Shown here: positions 24,973-34,657 of the stretch, one piece after another | Position numbering within the stretch: the stretch's first letter is position 1 | Layout: each line of letters begins with the position of its first letter | NCBI GenBank assembly: GCA_002840505.1 | Contig: PHBC01000005.1 | Span: 1-64,000, forward strand | Source of the DNA: Deltaproteobacteria bacterium HGW-Deltaproteobacteria-2 | GTDB taxonomy: Bacteria; Desulfobacterota; Syntrophia; Syntrophales; Smithellaceae | Direction: 5' to 3' | Length of the DNA stretch: 64,000 bases | Program-made: the position numbers and the translations under genes | The notes under the pieces: generated by a model | Told to the model about the DNA's origin: nothing | The model's database searches: none | What the model saw: only the letters and a program-made list of their open reading frames with translations

Positions 24973-27048
24973 ATGAACAAAGGGAGAGTTTCAACTCAAA
25001 TTTTGTTGTATTTTCTGATGATGCTTCTGCTGATCAGCGGTTGCAGCAACACAAGCGATGATTTTACTGTAGCCTCGTCAGCCCCGGTTACTTACAGTAT
25101 TTCCGGTATAGTAAGCGGGACTACTGGTGTAACAATCAATCTAACAGGTGCGTCAACCACTTCGGTAACGACTGATACGTCCGGCGCTTTCAACATTACC
25201 GGGCTTGCCAGCGGAAAATATACGATAACGCCTGTGAAAACAGGCTATAAGTTCACACCATCCAGTGCGGCGGTGACGGTCAGCGGAGGCGATGTGACGG
25301 TTCCCGATTTTGTGGCAACGGCAAATGCGTCACCAAGATACAGCATTTCCGGTACGGTAAGCGGAGCTGTGAAGTATCCTGTACTGGTAACACTCAGTGA
25401 TGACGGTTCGGCTACTACCTGGACGGACGCAAACGGAAATTATACTTTTACAAACCTTGTAAATGGCAGTTATACCGTTACACCCTCCCTGGATGGTTAT
25501 GCGTTTGCTCCGGTCAGCGCAGCGGCAAATATTAGCGGATCAAATGTAACTGTTCCGAATTTTGTATCGACAGCTGATTCGATCACATATTCACAAACCG
25601 ATCTCGAGGGAATATGGAACATAAATATTCTGAGAAAAAGAACAGCTAGACAAGAATGGGAGCGTTTCAGAATTTCGGTCGATAGTGGCGGTGTTGCTAG
25701 CTGTGTTTATCATGATAGCAGTACAAAAGTATTGACAGCCATAGATACCCTGCAAGATGCTTTGACAATTGGTGCAACAAGTTTTTACGTCACGAACGGA
25801 GCAATGCCCGTAGGTGCGGTGGTTGTACAAATCGGTGAAGAAAAAATATCCGGAACGTACAACTCATCCACGCGGGAGATTACTGTCTCTATGCGTGGTT
25901 ATGACGGCACCACTGCGGCAGTTCATGCTGCAGGTGACCAGGTGACAGAGATAAGGCATAACCCTTCAGGAGAGACAGCTTGCCCGAGTCCATTTACTTT
26001 AACGTTTACAATGGCCGCCGGCGTGGTAACCCCATCTGGTACTACTGCTTCGGATCTAGGTATTAGTCACATGACGATGACTTCGAGTAAAAATTTAGTC
26101 GCCGGAACGGGAACGAGCACTGATTCAAGTTACCAATTGGCCGTTATGCAGAAAGAAGCGCGAGGTACGCTGTCCGCTGCTTTGGATTCTTCTTCGACCA
26201 GTTTTTACGTCAACAACCTGACAATGCCTTCAGGCTCGACGATAGTGCAAATAGATAGTGAACAAATATCCGGCACTTATAATTCAGTTACACATCAATT
26301 TACTAATTGCACGCGAGGTTCTAACAGTACTACTGCGGCTGCTCATCTTCAGGATGCCGAAGTAGCTCTTGTATACTCACTTGCCGATGTGCAGAATAAG
26401 AACTTCGTTTACCATCAATTGCAGGTAGGCAAGATCAATCAATGGGAATATGCCGCAGGACAGACTGATGCGGGCGGTGCAATAAGACTTACCAGTTTGA
26501 CCTCTCCATCCGGTTCTGCTTCCGATATGCCGAAAGCGCTTGGCGTGACCTTTGTTTTGAATACTGCTACCGGGCGTGTCGATATGAGTGGAACAGTCTA
26601 TGCATCTTTCCAGGGATTTCTTTCGGACGACAAGAAGACGATAGTTGGAACATTTACAGATAATATTACCGATTCGTCGGCAGTCGATACTGGACAAAAC
26701 GACTATCATTTAATTGTCTTTCAGATGGATGATCAGACTTATCCTTCCGGTGCATTGTCCGCCGGTACATACGTCGCTCATTTGCTGGGTATCGGCAGCC
26801 AGTTCGGTTGGAGCTATTTTACCAGTACAGTGGCCAGTGGTGGGGGCATGACCTTTAGTGGTTTTAATACAAGTAATGGCTCTTTTACTGCTCCTGCGAC
26901 AACTTCCGGTTCGATTAGCGCGTCAGGTGTTGTAACGATAGCGGGAACTTCCTCGTACCATGGACAAATGTCATACGACGGAAAGTTTATTGTAGGTACG
27001 AAAACGTTAGCCAGTGGCGTCTATGCACTTCAGATAGACACAAAGTAG
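24973..27048 (+). CDS. Large secreted lipoprotein with carboxypeptidase-regulatory-like repeats
   Basis: 691 residues; a GGGGGAAA-type ribosome site and a lipobox ending at LLISGC. Two tandem beta-sandwich repeats (about 40-118 and 122-200), each starting YSISGTVSG and ending VTVPDF or VTVPNF, match carboxypeptidase regulatory-like domains. Two further repeats share TSFYV-N-AMP-VVQI-ISGTYNS (about residue 275 and 412). The remaining C-terminal half is Ser/Thr/Gly-rich and not recognised. Surface exposure is likely; the function is unknown. An intrinsic terminator follows, so it is probably monocistronic. Confidence 0.75.
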   Translation: MNKGRVSTQILLYFLMMLLLISGCSNTSDDFTVASSAPVTYSISGIVSGTTGVTINLTGASTTSVTTDTSGAFNITGLASGKYTITPVKTGYKFTPSSAAVTVSGGDVTVPDFVATANASPRYSISGTVSGAVKYPVLVTLSDDGSATTWTDANGNYTFTNLVNGSYTVTPSLDGYAFAPVSAAANISGSNVTVPNFVSTADSITYSQTDLEGIWNINILRKRTARQEWERFRISVDSGGVASCVYHDSSTKVLTAIDTLQDALTIGATSFYVTNGAMPVGAVVVQIGEEKISGTYNSSTREITVSMRGYDGTTAAVHAAGDQVTEIRHNPSGETACPSPFTLTFTMAAGVVTPSGTTASDLGISHMTMTSSKNLVAGTGTSTDSSYQLAVMQKEARGTLSAALDSSSTSFYVNNLTMPSGSTIVQIDSEQISGTYNSVTHQFTNCTRGSNSTTAAAHLQDAEVALVYSLADVQNKNFVYHQLQVGKINQWEYAAGQTDAGGAIRLTSLTSPSGSASDMPKALGVTFVLNTATGRVDMSGTVYASFQGFLSDDKKTIVGTFTDNITDSSAVDTGQNDYHLIVFQMDDQTYPSGALSAGTYVAHLLGIGSQFGWSYFTSTVASGGGMTFSGFNTSNGSFTAPATTSGSISASGVVTIAGTSSYHGQMSYDGKFIVGTKTLASGVYALQIDTK

Positions 27049-27072
27049 AAAATTAATTAATAATTATTTTAA

Positions 27073-27109
27073 AAAAAGCCTCATCCCTGTCAGGGACGGG
27101 GCTTTTTTA
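27073..27109 (+). terminator. Rho-independent terminator
   Basis: AAAAAGCC...GGGCTTTTTT with an inner stem TCCCTGTCAGGGA, 25 bases after the lipoprotein stop. Confidence 0.85.
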
Positions 27110-27229
27110 TAATCTGCGGTGGTTAATCAATTCTAAAGCAAAGATGATATCGAGGCGGCAGTGAAACTCGAATTACCGTTACGCAGTAAGCGGGAATTCG
27201 TTAGTTTGAACTGTCCCGCTTCAGCGGGG

Positions 27230-27312
27230 CAAGGAGGAGGCGACGAGACGTATTCTACATACGTTGAGGAAGCCGATGACCCGGGCCTGCGCCGGGGCAT
27301 GCTGTGCTAACA
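27230..27312. repeat. Palindromic repeat family A, inverted copy
   Basis: Reads GAGACGTATTCTACATACGTTGAGGAAGCCGATGACCC and then a CCGGGCCTGCGCCGGGG hairpin ending TGCTAACAAAG. This is the reverse complement of the layout near 6212 and 48020. Confidence 0.6.
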
Positions 27313-27347
27313 AAGATAACGCTTTGATTTAGAATTGCTTTAATTAA

Positions 27348-28286
27348 TCACAGTGATTCCGGTGGGAAAGCAACAACATCATCTATTTTGCCGGTATCGG
27401 CCAGAATCATCATTAGACGGTCAATGCCCAGGGCGATGCCGGCGCTTGGAAGCATGGTTTGCAGAGCATGCAGAAATTTTTCCGGCATTTCGTAGTGCGC
27501 CCATTTTTTTACGGCACGCGCCTTCAGCGCTTCTTCAAAGCGTTGTCTTTGTTCTTTTGCGTCGGTCAATTCCGAAAAGCCATTGGCTAATTCCAATCCC
27601 CCGATGTATAATTCAAAACGTTCCGCAACAGTTGGATCACTTTTTTTTGTTTTAGCCAGGGCCGCCAAATTTACCGGATAATCATAAAGATAAGTCGGAC
27701 GTTCAATACCCAAACGCGGTTCAACATATTCCACCATAATTTCATCAAACTTGTCCTGATGCAGGGCTTGCTGCAAACTGATTGGCGAGTATTTGGAAAA
27801 AACATCCGCGACGCTGATTCTCTCCCAGGGCGTTGTCAGGCTTATTTTGTTGTTTTGCCAGAGGATGTTTTGATCGTGTCCCATGTCTTTAAATGCTGTG
27901 ATAAGCATTGCTTCACATTGATCCATGAGCTGATGATAATCGAATCCGGCCACATACCACTCCAACATAGTAAATTCCGGCAGATGCTTATTGCCTCTTT
28001 CTGCGCCGCGAAAGCAATGGCTTATTTGAAATATCCGCGGGAAACCCGCTGATAAAAGTCGTTTCATACAGAGCTCCGGTGATGTCTGTAAAAACCAATC
28101 ATCCGATATAATGGCTTCAATGTGCTCTTCCGGTGCGGGAGAAGGGATTCTTATGGGCGTTTCGACTTCTAGAAAATTATGCTGAACAAAAAAATGACGA
28201 ACGCTTTGAATTAGTTTGGCACGCAACTGCAAAGTATGCGTTTTACGCGCCAGAAGGAAATAATCATCTTGATTAAATGAGTTCAT
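27348..28286 (-). CDS. epmA: EF-P--(R)-beta-lysine ligase, GenX-type lysyl-tRNA synthetase paralogue
   Basis: 312 residues: a class II synthetase catalytic core without the anticodon-binding domain. Motif 2 is ISHCFRGAERGNKHLPEFTMLEWY and motif 3 is GIALGIDRLMMILAD. It attaches beta-lysine to the loop lysine of EF-P. Neighbouring efp and the 2,3-aminomutase-like gene on the same strand make the pathway complete here. Confidence 0.92.
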   Translation of the reverse strand: MNSFNQDDYFLLARKTHTLQLRAKLIQSVRHFFVQHNFLEVETPIRIPSPAPEEHIEAIISDDWFLQTSPELCMKRLLSAGFPRIFQISHCFRGAERGNKHLPEFTMLEWYVAGFDYHQLMDQCEAMLITAFKDMGHDQNILWQNNKISLTTPWERISVADVFSKYSPISLQQALHQDKFDEIMVEYVEPRLGIERPTYLYDYPVNLAALAKTKKSDPTVAERFELYIGGLELANGFSELTDAKEQRQRFEEALKARAVKKWAHYEMPEKFLHALQTMLPSAGIALGIDRLMMILADTGKIDDVVAFPPESL

Positions 28287-28317
28287 ATTTATAAAGCTTT
28301 TTCAAAATGTTTTAGTG

Positions 28318-28400
28318 GCAAGACGCGCTAAGCATGAGGAGTAAGACGTATTTTTTTACGTGTGACCTTTAAGTTATGCGCCGCAACAACAAAAGCTGAA
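28318..28400. repeat. Degenerate palindromic repeat between epmA and efp
   Basis: Contains AAGACGCGCTAAG, GACGTATTTTTTTACGTGTGAC and CCCGATTCTATCGGG, a weaker relative of family A. It separates two genes of one pathway. Confidence 0.4.
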
Positions 28401-28448
28401 GCGCAATCCCGATTCTATCGGGACATATAAGTATTTTGAAAAGTTGTA

Positions 28449-29012
28449 TTAACCCTTAACTCTGGTCAAGTATTCTCCCGTGCGGGTATCTATTCTGATC
28501 TTTTCACCTTCGGTAACAAAGGTCGGTACCAGAATTGTATAACCTGTTTGCACCTTGACCGGTTTTGTGGAGCCGGCGGCGGTATCGCCTTTGGCCCATG
28601 GTTCAGCTTCAGTCACGATAAGTTCAACAAAATTAGGTAGGCTTATACCGATCGGTTTGTCTTCAAAAAGCAGGATTTCCACTTCAATATTATCAGTCAT
28701 GAAGTTTACGGCCTCATCGACCTGTTCTTCCGTCAGATAAACCTGTTCATAGTTTTCGTTGTCCATAAAACAGTATTTATCGCCTTCCTTGTAAAGAAAC
28801 TGCATTTTCTTTTCCCGTAAATCAGCGGATTCGAAGGTATCTACAGAACGGAATGTTCGTTCAAACTGATTGCCATTGATCATGTTTTTGAGCTTGGTGC
28901 GGTAAAGTGCCTGCCCCTTTCCCGGTTTAACAAAATTAAACTCAGTTATTACATAAGGTTCGCCATCTATTTTCAGCCGCAACCCTTTTCTTAAATCACT
29001 GGCAGTGAACAT
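28449..29012 (-). CDS. efp: Translation elongation factor P
   Basis: 187 residues, three OB/KOW-like domains. The tip loop of domain I is VKPGKGQALYRTKLKN; the lysine in KPGKG (residue 32) is the expected beta-lysylation site. The C-terminal IDTRTGEYLTRVKG is typical. EF-P relieves ribosome stalling at polyproline. It lies between epmB and epmA. Confidence 0.97.
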   Translation of the reverse strand: MFTASDLRKGLRLKIDGEPYVITEFNFVKPGKGQALYRTKLKNMINGNQFERTFRSVDTFESADLREKKMQFLYKEGDKYCFMDNENYEQVYLTEEQVDEAVNFMTDNIEVEILLFEDKPIGISLPNFVELIVTEAEPWAKGDTAAGSTKPVKVQTGYTILVPTFVTEGEKIRIDTRTGEYLTRVKG

Positions 29013-29079
29013 AAAAAATCTTCTCCTTGCTTAATGTAACAAAATTGACAGTTTTACTCTTGGCGCTTCTCTAATCTAT

Positions 29080-30168
29080 TTATTTAAACTTGTCAAAAAA
29101 ATGTTTATTCTTCTTTAAATCATTTTTTATTGATTTGGACAGCACCTGCAGCGGTATCTTGCCCGCGCTTCCGGGCACGTCCAGAACATATTGAGGCAGG
29201 CATAGGCCGGAACTTTGCTTCCATATTTTTTCCATCATAATTACGCCTGCTTGCGGGTCGGTGCGAAAGTGTGAACAGCCCTTAGCCGGATCGCAATGAA
29301 AAAGATAATAAGGCCGGACGGATATCTTTTGCAGGCCATAAAGCAGATTTTTCATTACGTCCGGAGAATCGTTAATACCCTTTAGCAAGACAGATTGATT
29401 GGAAACGGGGATTCCCACCTCCTGTAGCAGATTGCAGGCAAGCTCTGCTTCCGGGGTGATTTCATTGGGATGATTAAACTGAGTATTAAACCAGAGGGGC
29501 CGGTAGCGTTTGAATATACGGCAAAGTTCTTTGGTAATGCGCATAGGCATGACAACAGGAATCCGGCTGCCGATGCGCAGGATTTCTATGTGAGGAATCG
29601 CTTTCAAAGAGCCCAGAATCTCTTCCAGGGTTTTGTCATCAAACGTCAGAGGATCACCGCCGGAAACAATTACTTCTCTGATTTGCGGCGACCGGGTGAG
29701 ATAGCGAATCATTTCTTGCAGGCGTATTTTCAGACGTATATTATTTGGTTGCGACCAGAAACGCTTGCGATTGCAGTGCCGGCAGTAAGTAGCACAAGTT
29801 TCGGTGACCATGGCCAGACAACGATCAGTATAACGGTGCACAAGCTTAGACACCGGCATATGGGAATCTTCTTCCAGAGGGTCTTCTAAGACCTTGCCGG
29901 AGTGGTACATTTCCCGCGGATCGGGAAAGCACTGAGCGCGTACAGGATCATTTGTATCATTGCTTTGAATGAGGGATAAGTAATAAGGAGTTATGGCCAT
30001 AGGATAAACGGACGTTACAGTTTTAGACTTAACCTCGTTAAACTCCGTTTTCCCAAGAAGGTTTTCCAGCGTTTCTATTTTAGTAACACGGTTTTTAATT
30101 TGCCAGTGCCAGTCTCGCCAGTCTTTTGCCGAGGCTTTAAAATAAGAAAGAAGATATTTTTTATTCAT
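29080..30168 (-). CDS. epmB: EF-P beta-lysylation protein, lysine 2,3-aminomutase-like radical SAM enzyme
   Basis: 362 residues. The radical-SAM motif CATYCRHC is at Cys125, Cys129 and Cys132. VIVSGGDPLTFDD and the PLP-binding lysine region near the C-terminus (the family position) are present. It converts alpha-lysine to (R)-beta-lysine for EF-P. A catabolic lysine 2,3-aminomutase is the alternative, but the short length and linkage with efp/epmA favour EpmB. Confidence 0.88.
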   Translation of the reverse strand: MNKKYLLSYFKASAKDWRDWHWQIKNRVTKIETLENLLGKTEFNEVKSKTVTSVYPMAITPYYLSLIQSNDTNDPVRAQCFPDPREMYHSGKVLEDPLEEDSHMPVSKLVHRYTDRCLAMVTETCATYCRHCNRKRFWSQPNNIRLKIRLQEMIRYLTRSPQIREVIVSGGDPLTFDDKTLEEILGSLKAIPHIEILRIGSRIPVVMPMRITKELCRIFKRYRPLWFNTQFNHPNEITPEAELACNLLQEVGIPVSNQSVLLKGINDSPDVMKNLLYGLQKISVRPYYLFHCDPAKGCSHFRTDPQAGVIMMEKIWKQSSGLCLPQYVLDVPGSAGKIPLQVLSKSIKNDLKKNKHFFDKFK

Positions 30169-30370
30169 AATGAGCCTCGATTTTCCGAAACGTAGTGCCC
30201 GGAAAATCTTAGAGCGAATTATCCCCGTAGCGAAGCGGAGCGGGGTCCCGCTTCTTAAACTGCAAAATTAAAGTGTGTTTCGTATCACAAATTTAGGTGC
30301 TTGCAAAGCGAATCAAAGAAAGTTAAAAAGAAATAAAATATTATCTAATTAAATAATCCGGAGAAATACA

Positions 30371-31324
30371 GTGACTAATATCCAGCAGAAAAAAGAAAGG
30401 GTGGCAATGTTATCGGTTGCTTCCAATTCCTTTTTAGTTTTATTCAAAGTCATTGTCGGTTTTTTGATTGGGTCTGTTTCGATAATGTCGGAAGCGATTC
30501 ATTCGGGTGTGGATTTACTGGCCGCGATTATCGCCATGTTTTCCGTGAAGACATCCAGTGTTCCCGCCGATTCTGATCATCCCTTCGGTCATGGGAAAAT
30601 AGAAAACATCTCCGGTTTTGTGGAGGCCTTGCTTATTTTTATAGCGGCTTTTTGGATTATTTGGGAAGCACTGAAGAAATTAATCTCCTCTCAAGCCATA
30701 GAACATGCCGGATGGGGTGTCGGGGTAATGTTATTTTCTGCTGTTATGAATTTTATTGTTTCGCAGAAACTTTTTCAGGTGGGCAAAGAAGCTGACTCTA
30801 TTGCCCTGCAGGCCGACGCCTGGCATTTGCGTACGGATGTTTATACTTCGGCCGGCGTTATGGCAGGTTTGGGGATAATTTGGATTGGACACGAATTTTT
30901 TTCCGCCCACAACATTAACTGGATTGATCCAGTCGCCGCCATTTGTGTCGCCGTTCTTATTTTGCACGCAGCATTCAATCTGACTGTGAATTCCATACGC
31001 GATCTGATGGATGTCCAACTTCCGCCGGAAGAAGAGGGTTATATCCGCGATATAATCAGCCATGATCCAGCGATTTACGGCTTTCACCAGTTGCGGACGC
31101 GCAAAGCCGGTCATATTCGATTCGTGGAGTTTCATATCAAGGTTAATCCGCAAATGTCCGTACATGATTCGCACGACATTACCAGAATATTAAAGAAAAA
31201 AATAAAAAACAAGTTTACTGAATCCACCATAACCATTCATATAGAACCTTGTGACGGAGACTGCACAGATATCTGCGTTGCCGGATGTCTTTTGCCGGAA
31301 GACAAAAGACCGCGGCAGGTATAA
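30371..31324 (+). CDS. Cation diffusion facilitator (CDF) metal exporter
   Basis: 317 residues, GTG start at 30371 after CGGAGA. There are six membrane helices in the first ~200 residues, with metal-site segments SEAIHSGVDLLAA and ADSDHPFGHGKIE; the helix-5 site reads ADAWHLRTDVYTS. A cytoplasmic C-terminal domain (about 205-290) follows. The tail is Cys-rich (EPCDGDCTDICVAGC), unusual for the family and possibly metal binding. The metal is not predictable; Zn/Fe/Mn are typical. Confidence 0.88.
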   Translation: MTNIQQKKERVAMLSVASNSFLVLFKVIVGFLIGSVSIMSEAIHSGVDLLAAIIAMFSVKTSSVPADSDHPFGHGKIENISGFVEALLIFIAAFWIIWEALKKLISSQAIEHAGWGVGVMLFSAVMNFIVSQKLFQVGKEADSIALQADAWHLRTDVYTSAGVMAGLGIIWIGHEFFSAHNINWIDPVAAICVAVLILHAAFNLTVNSIRDLMDVQLPPEEEGYIRDIISHDPAIYGFHQLRTRKAGHIRFVEFHIKVNPQMSVHDSHDITRILKKKIKNKFTESTITIHIEPCDGDCTDICVAGCLLPEDKRPRQV

Positions 31325-31606
31325 AATGACACCGCATAAATTATTCATCACATGTTTTTTATTTGAAGTTCTCTTTTTAAGATATCCTTAAGTGCATAAT
31401 CGTTTATGTTAAAGTAAAAATTTGTAAGATGTTAAATTTTAAATATAAAATACAATTGCATTTTATATAGGAATTTGTATTGACAAATATGAATATATAA
31501 GTTAAGTAATATATAAACACATATACTAACATTTGGATGTTAAATAATACCATCTTGCCTTCAATAATATAACTCTGCGGTTTGGTATTATAATTTAGGG
31601 GGATTA

Positions 31607-31945
31607 ATGGAAAGTATGTTTAAGCTTCAAGCCGACATCTGCAAAATTTTCGCCAATGATAAGCGTCTGGAAATTATTAATTTGCTGAAGTGCAGCGAAA
31701 TGTCCAACAGCGAATTAATGCAAAAGACCGGGTTGAATAAAGTGACGATGTCCCAGCACATGAATGTTTTGAAGTCGAAAGGTGTCATTGTTGTACGGCG
31801 TGAAGGCATCCAGTTATATTACCGGATTGCCAATCCCAAAATAATTCAAGCCTGCAACCTGATGAGAGAAGTTTTGATCGAACAGCTTCAGGAAAGAGAA
31901 AAAATTGTTTCCAGGCTGGTAAAAGCTTCGAATAAGAAGTCTTAA
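31607..31945 (+). CDS. ArsR-family transcriptional regulator
   Basis: 112 residues, one winged helix-turn-helix (SNSELMQKTGLNKVTMSQHMNVLKSKGVI). Cysteines are at 12, 29 and 83; the classical ELCVCDL metal motif is absent. A redox or persulfide role would suit the downstream sulfide-oxidoreductase-like gene, but the Cys spacing does not match BigR/SqrR as I recall it. GGGGG precedes the start. The AT-rich 280-base space upstream holds TTGACA (31480-31485) but no good -10. Confidence 0.8.
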   Translation: MESMFKLQADICKIFANDKRLEIINLLKCSEMSNSELMQKTGLNKVTMSQHMNVLKSKGVIVVRREGIQLYYRIANPKIIQACNLMREVLIEQLQEREKIVSRLVKASNKKS

Positions 31946-32039
31946 ATTTATTTAAAAAGGAGGTGTGGATAGGCGTTTTTGAATAATCTGATTGAGGAAT
32001 CAAGGTATTTCATTAACCGGAAATATAAGGAGAGAGAGT

Positions 32040-33233
32040 ATGAAAAAAAACATTTTATTTTATTTTTTGAGTATTAGTGCGGCAATATTTATTGCGACGA
32101 GTGCGCATGCAACAAACGGCATGCGGATGATTGGTTTCGGGCCGGTCCAAGATTCCATGGGCGGAGTAAGTGTGGGACTACCGCTGGATGCCGCATCAAT
32201 ACTGACCAATCCGGCAGGCATGAGTGTTTTGCCGGGACGGATAGATTTTGGTGCCTCGTATTTTGTGCCTTCTGTCAAATATAAGGCAACTGGTGGGGCG
32301 GACGGATCTGAAGTTGATTCTGACCGTGGGGGATCGCCGGTTCCCGCCTTTGGCTTGATCGTACCTCTTGGTGAAAAATTCAGATTTGGAGTAGGCGCTT
32401 ACGGAATAGCCGGTATGGGTGTCGATTATCCCGCAAATCTATACGGTAGTGTCACCTATACAGCCTATTCTCAGATGCGTTTTGCACCGGCATTGTCTTA
32501 TAAGATTAATGATATTGTAACTGTCGGGGCAGCCCTCAACATTATGTATGCGACAATGGAATTCAATGTTGCTAATCAGCCACCCGCTAATCAGTTACCG
32601 CATATGGGGGCATCGTCTTTTGGTTATGGGGCAACTTTTGGAGTATTGGTAAAGCCGGTCGATTTTCTCCAGATTGGATTGGCCTACGAGACAAAAAGCA
32701 CTTTTCAGGATTTCAAATTCAACACCAGCAATGGTGAAGATAAAATAGATTTTAATCAACCCCAAACGGCAACTATAGGTTTAGCTATTAAGCCAATCAA
32801 AGATCTGTCCATAGGTTTTGACGTTCAATGGATTCGCTGGTCGGAAACCAATGGGAAAGATTTGCCCAAATATACCGCCAATGCCAGTTATGCAATGCCC
32901 TGGAATTTGGATTGGAGCGATCAGTTTGTCTATAAAATCGGTGTTCAGTATGCGGTTCATCCAATGGTGACTTTGAGGGCTGGTTATAACTATGGCAAAA
33001 TGCCCCTCAATAGCGATCGCGCTTTCGAAAACATTGCTTTTCCCGCTGTTTCCGAACATCACATTACCGCAGGTCTAGGAATTAATTTCAACAAGCAGTT
33101 TACGCTGAACATCGGCGGTATGTATTCACCGCCGGCGAAAATTACCGGCTCTAATTCGGCACAGTATATAAGCTCGTATGAAACAGAAATGTCACAGTAC
33201 TCCCTTGATATGGGCGTTACATATATTTTTTAA
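32040..33233 (+). CDS. FadL/OmpP1-type outer-membrane transport protein
   Basis: 397 residues from ATG at 32040 (AAGGAGAGAG ribosome site). The signal peptide ends after ATSAHA, and the mature N-terminus ATNGMRMIGFGP is the FadL hatch type. A 14-strand barrel is expected, ending in an aromatic residue (YIF). The family imports long-chain fatty acids and hydrocarbons such as toluene or alkanes. In a genome with an alkane-activating enzyme, hydrocarbon uptake is an attractive inference, though the immediate neighbours are sulfur genes. Confidence 0.88.
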   Translation: MKKNILFYFLSISAAIFIATSAHATNGMRMIGFGPVQDSMGGVSVGLPLDAASILTNPAGMSVLPGRIDFGASYFVPSVKYKATGGADGSEVDSDRGGSPVPAFGLIVPLGEKFRFGVGAYGIAGMGVDYPANLYGSVTYTAYSQMRFAPALSYKINDIVTVGAALNIMYATMEFNVANQPPANQLPHMGASSFGYGATFGVLVKPVDFLQIGLAYETKSTFQDFKFNTSNGEDKIDFNQPQTATIGLAIKPIKDLSIGFDVQWIRWSETNGKDLPKYTANASYAMPWNLDWSDQFVYKIGVQYAVHPMVTLRAGYNYGKMPLNSDRAFENIAFPAVSEHHITAGLGINFNKQFTLNIGGMYSPPAKITGSNSAQYISSYETEMSQYSLDMGVTYIF

Positions 33234-33241
33234 TTTTTTTA

Positions 33242-33274
33242 ATTGACGCGGCAGCGTTGAGCTGTCGCGTCAAT
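33242..33274 (+). terminator. Strong hairpin after the FadL gene
   Basis: ATTGACGCGGCAGC-GTTGA-GCTGTCGCGTCAAT forms a 14-pair stem with one G-T. It is preceded, not followed, by a T-rich run, so termination is likely but not textbook. Confidence 0.55.
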
Positions 33275-33360
33275 ATTATGCAGGAAATAATTTATTGTTC
33301 TTCAATTTGTATTAAATACAGGAAAAGAAGCATTGTAGTTAAGAAAACGGGAGATTAATT

Positions 33361-34596
33361 ATGAAAAGAATCCTGATTATCGGAGCCGGGACGGCAGGAA
33401 CCATGATGGCAGTTCATTTGTCGCGCAAGCTGAGTCGTAAAGAGTGGGTTATCACGATTCTGGACAAGGATGAGAATCATTATTACCAACCAGGTTATCT
33501 ATTCATCCCGTTTGGAATCTATACAAAAAAAGATGTGATCAGGAAAGGTGCCAAGTATATACCTTCAGGGATCGAATATCTGCTGACCGAAGCCGAGCAA
33601 ATCGTTGCCGACCAGAACCGGGTCAAACTCAAGGATGGTCATGAGATCAGCTATGATGTCCTGATCATCGCCACCGGTACCAATATCCATCCTGAGGAGA
33701 CCCAGGGCATGATGGAGAATGGCTGGCGGGAGAACATCTTTGATTTCTATACCGCTGATGGAGCCGAGGCTCTGGGGAAAAAACTGGCTGATTTCAAGGG
33801 AGGCAAAGTGGCGATCCATGTAGCCGAGATGCCCATAAAATGTCCCGTAGCTCCACTGGAAATAGCCTTCCTTAGCGACTGGTATTTTGCGAAAAAAGGG
33901 ATCCGCAAGGACGTAGCGATCGATTTCGTCACTCCCTTGGCCGGGGCTTTCAGCAAGCCGGCCACGGCCAAAGTTATGGGACATCTGCTCAAAGAGCGGG
34001 GGATTAATATGATTGCGGATTTTGGCACCGAGCGAGTTGATTACGGCAAACTTATCGGCTATGACAGCCGCGCTGTGGGTTATGATCTATTGATTACCAC
34101 GCCGACCAACATGGGTGATGCGCTCATGGCCCGTTCCGGTCTGGGAGACGATCTTAACTATGTGCCTGCAAATAAAAACACCTTACAGGCTAAAGCCAAA
34201 GACAACATCTTTGCCCTGGGTGATGCCACCAACTTGCCCAGTTCCAAGGCCGGTTCGGTGGTCCATTTCCAATCAGAGATTCTCACCGAGAACATCCTGA
34301 GCTATATAAAGGGTAAAGAGCTCAGTGCCAGTTTTGACGGACATTCCAATTGTTTCATAGAATCGGGTTATGGCAAAGCTTTTCTGCTTGATTTTAATTA
34401 TGAGATCGATCCGGTGGAAGGAACCTACCCGCTGCCCTTTTTCGGTCCATTCAGTTTGCTGCGCGAGACTCGCCTCAACCACATAGGTAAGCTGGCCATG
34501 AAATTCGTCTATTGGAATATCCTGCTGCGGGGTATACCCGTGCCCGGCATTTCCTCAAAGATGGGCACGGCAGGCAAGAAAATTTCACAAGCTTAG
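33361..34596 (+). CDS. Sulfide:quinone oxidoreductase-like FAD flavoprotein
   Basis: 411 residues. The N-terminal FAD motif is ILIIGAGTAGTMMA, and the second FAD contact is NIFALGDATNLPSSKAGSV. Cys161 (PIKCPVAP) and Cys331 (SNCFIESGYG) lie where the two redox cysteines of SQR are found. SQR oxidises sulfide to persulfide or polysulfide and reduces quinone at the membrane; the C-terminal part (about 365-405) is amphipathic. It is followed by TusE- and DsrE-like sulfur carriers, which fits persulfide relay. A related type III flavoprotein of other function remains possible. Confidence 0.78.
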   Translation: MKRILIIGAGTAGTMMAVHLSRKLSRKEWVITILDKDENHYYQPGYLFIPFGIYTKKDVIRKGAKYIPSGIEYLLTEAEQIVADQNRVKLKDGHEISYDVLIIATGTNIHPEETQGMMENGWRENIFDFYTADGAEALGKKLADFKGGKVAIHVAEMPIKCPVAPLEIAFLSDWYFAKKGIRKDVAIDFVTPLAGAFSKPATAKVMGHLLKERGINMIADFGTERVDYGKLIGYDSRAVGYDLLITTPTNMGDALMARSGLGDDLNYVPANKNTLQAKAKDNIFALGDATNLPSSKAGSVVHFQSEILTENILSYIKGKELSASFDGHSNCFIESGYGKAFLLDFNYEIDPVEGTYPLPFFGPFSLLRETRLNHIGKLAMKFVYWNILLRGIPVPGISSKMGTAGKKISQA

Positions 34597-34657
34597 GGTG
34601 GGTGTTACATACAAAAACATCATTAATCGAAAAACCGATATTGGCAAAGGAGGTCAT

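Noticed and set aside
31607-31945. ArsR regulator as a direct BigR/SqrR persulfide sensor.
   Set aside because: Its cysteines (12, 29, 83) do not match the spacing of the known sensor pair as I recall it; the idea is left open only through gene context.
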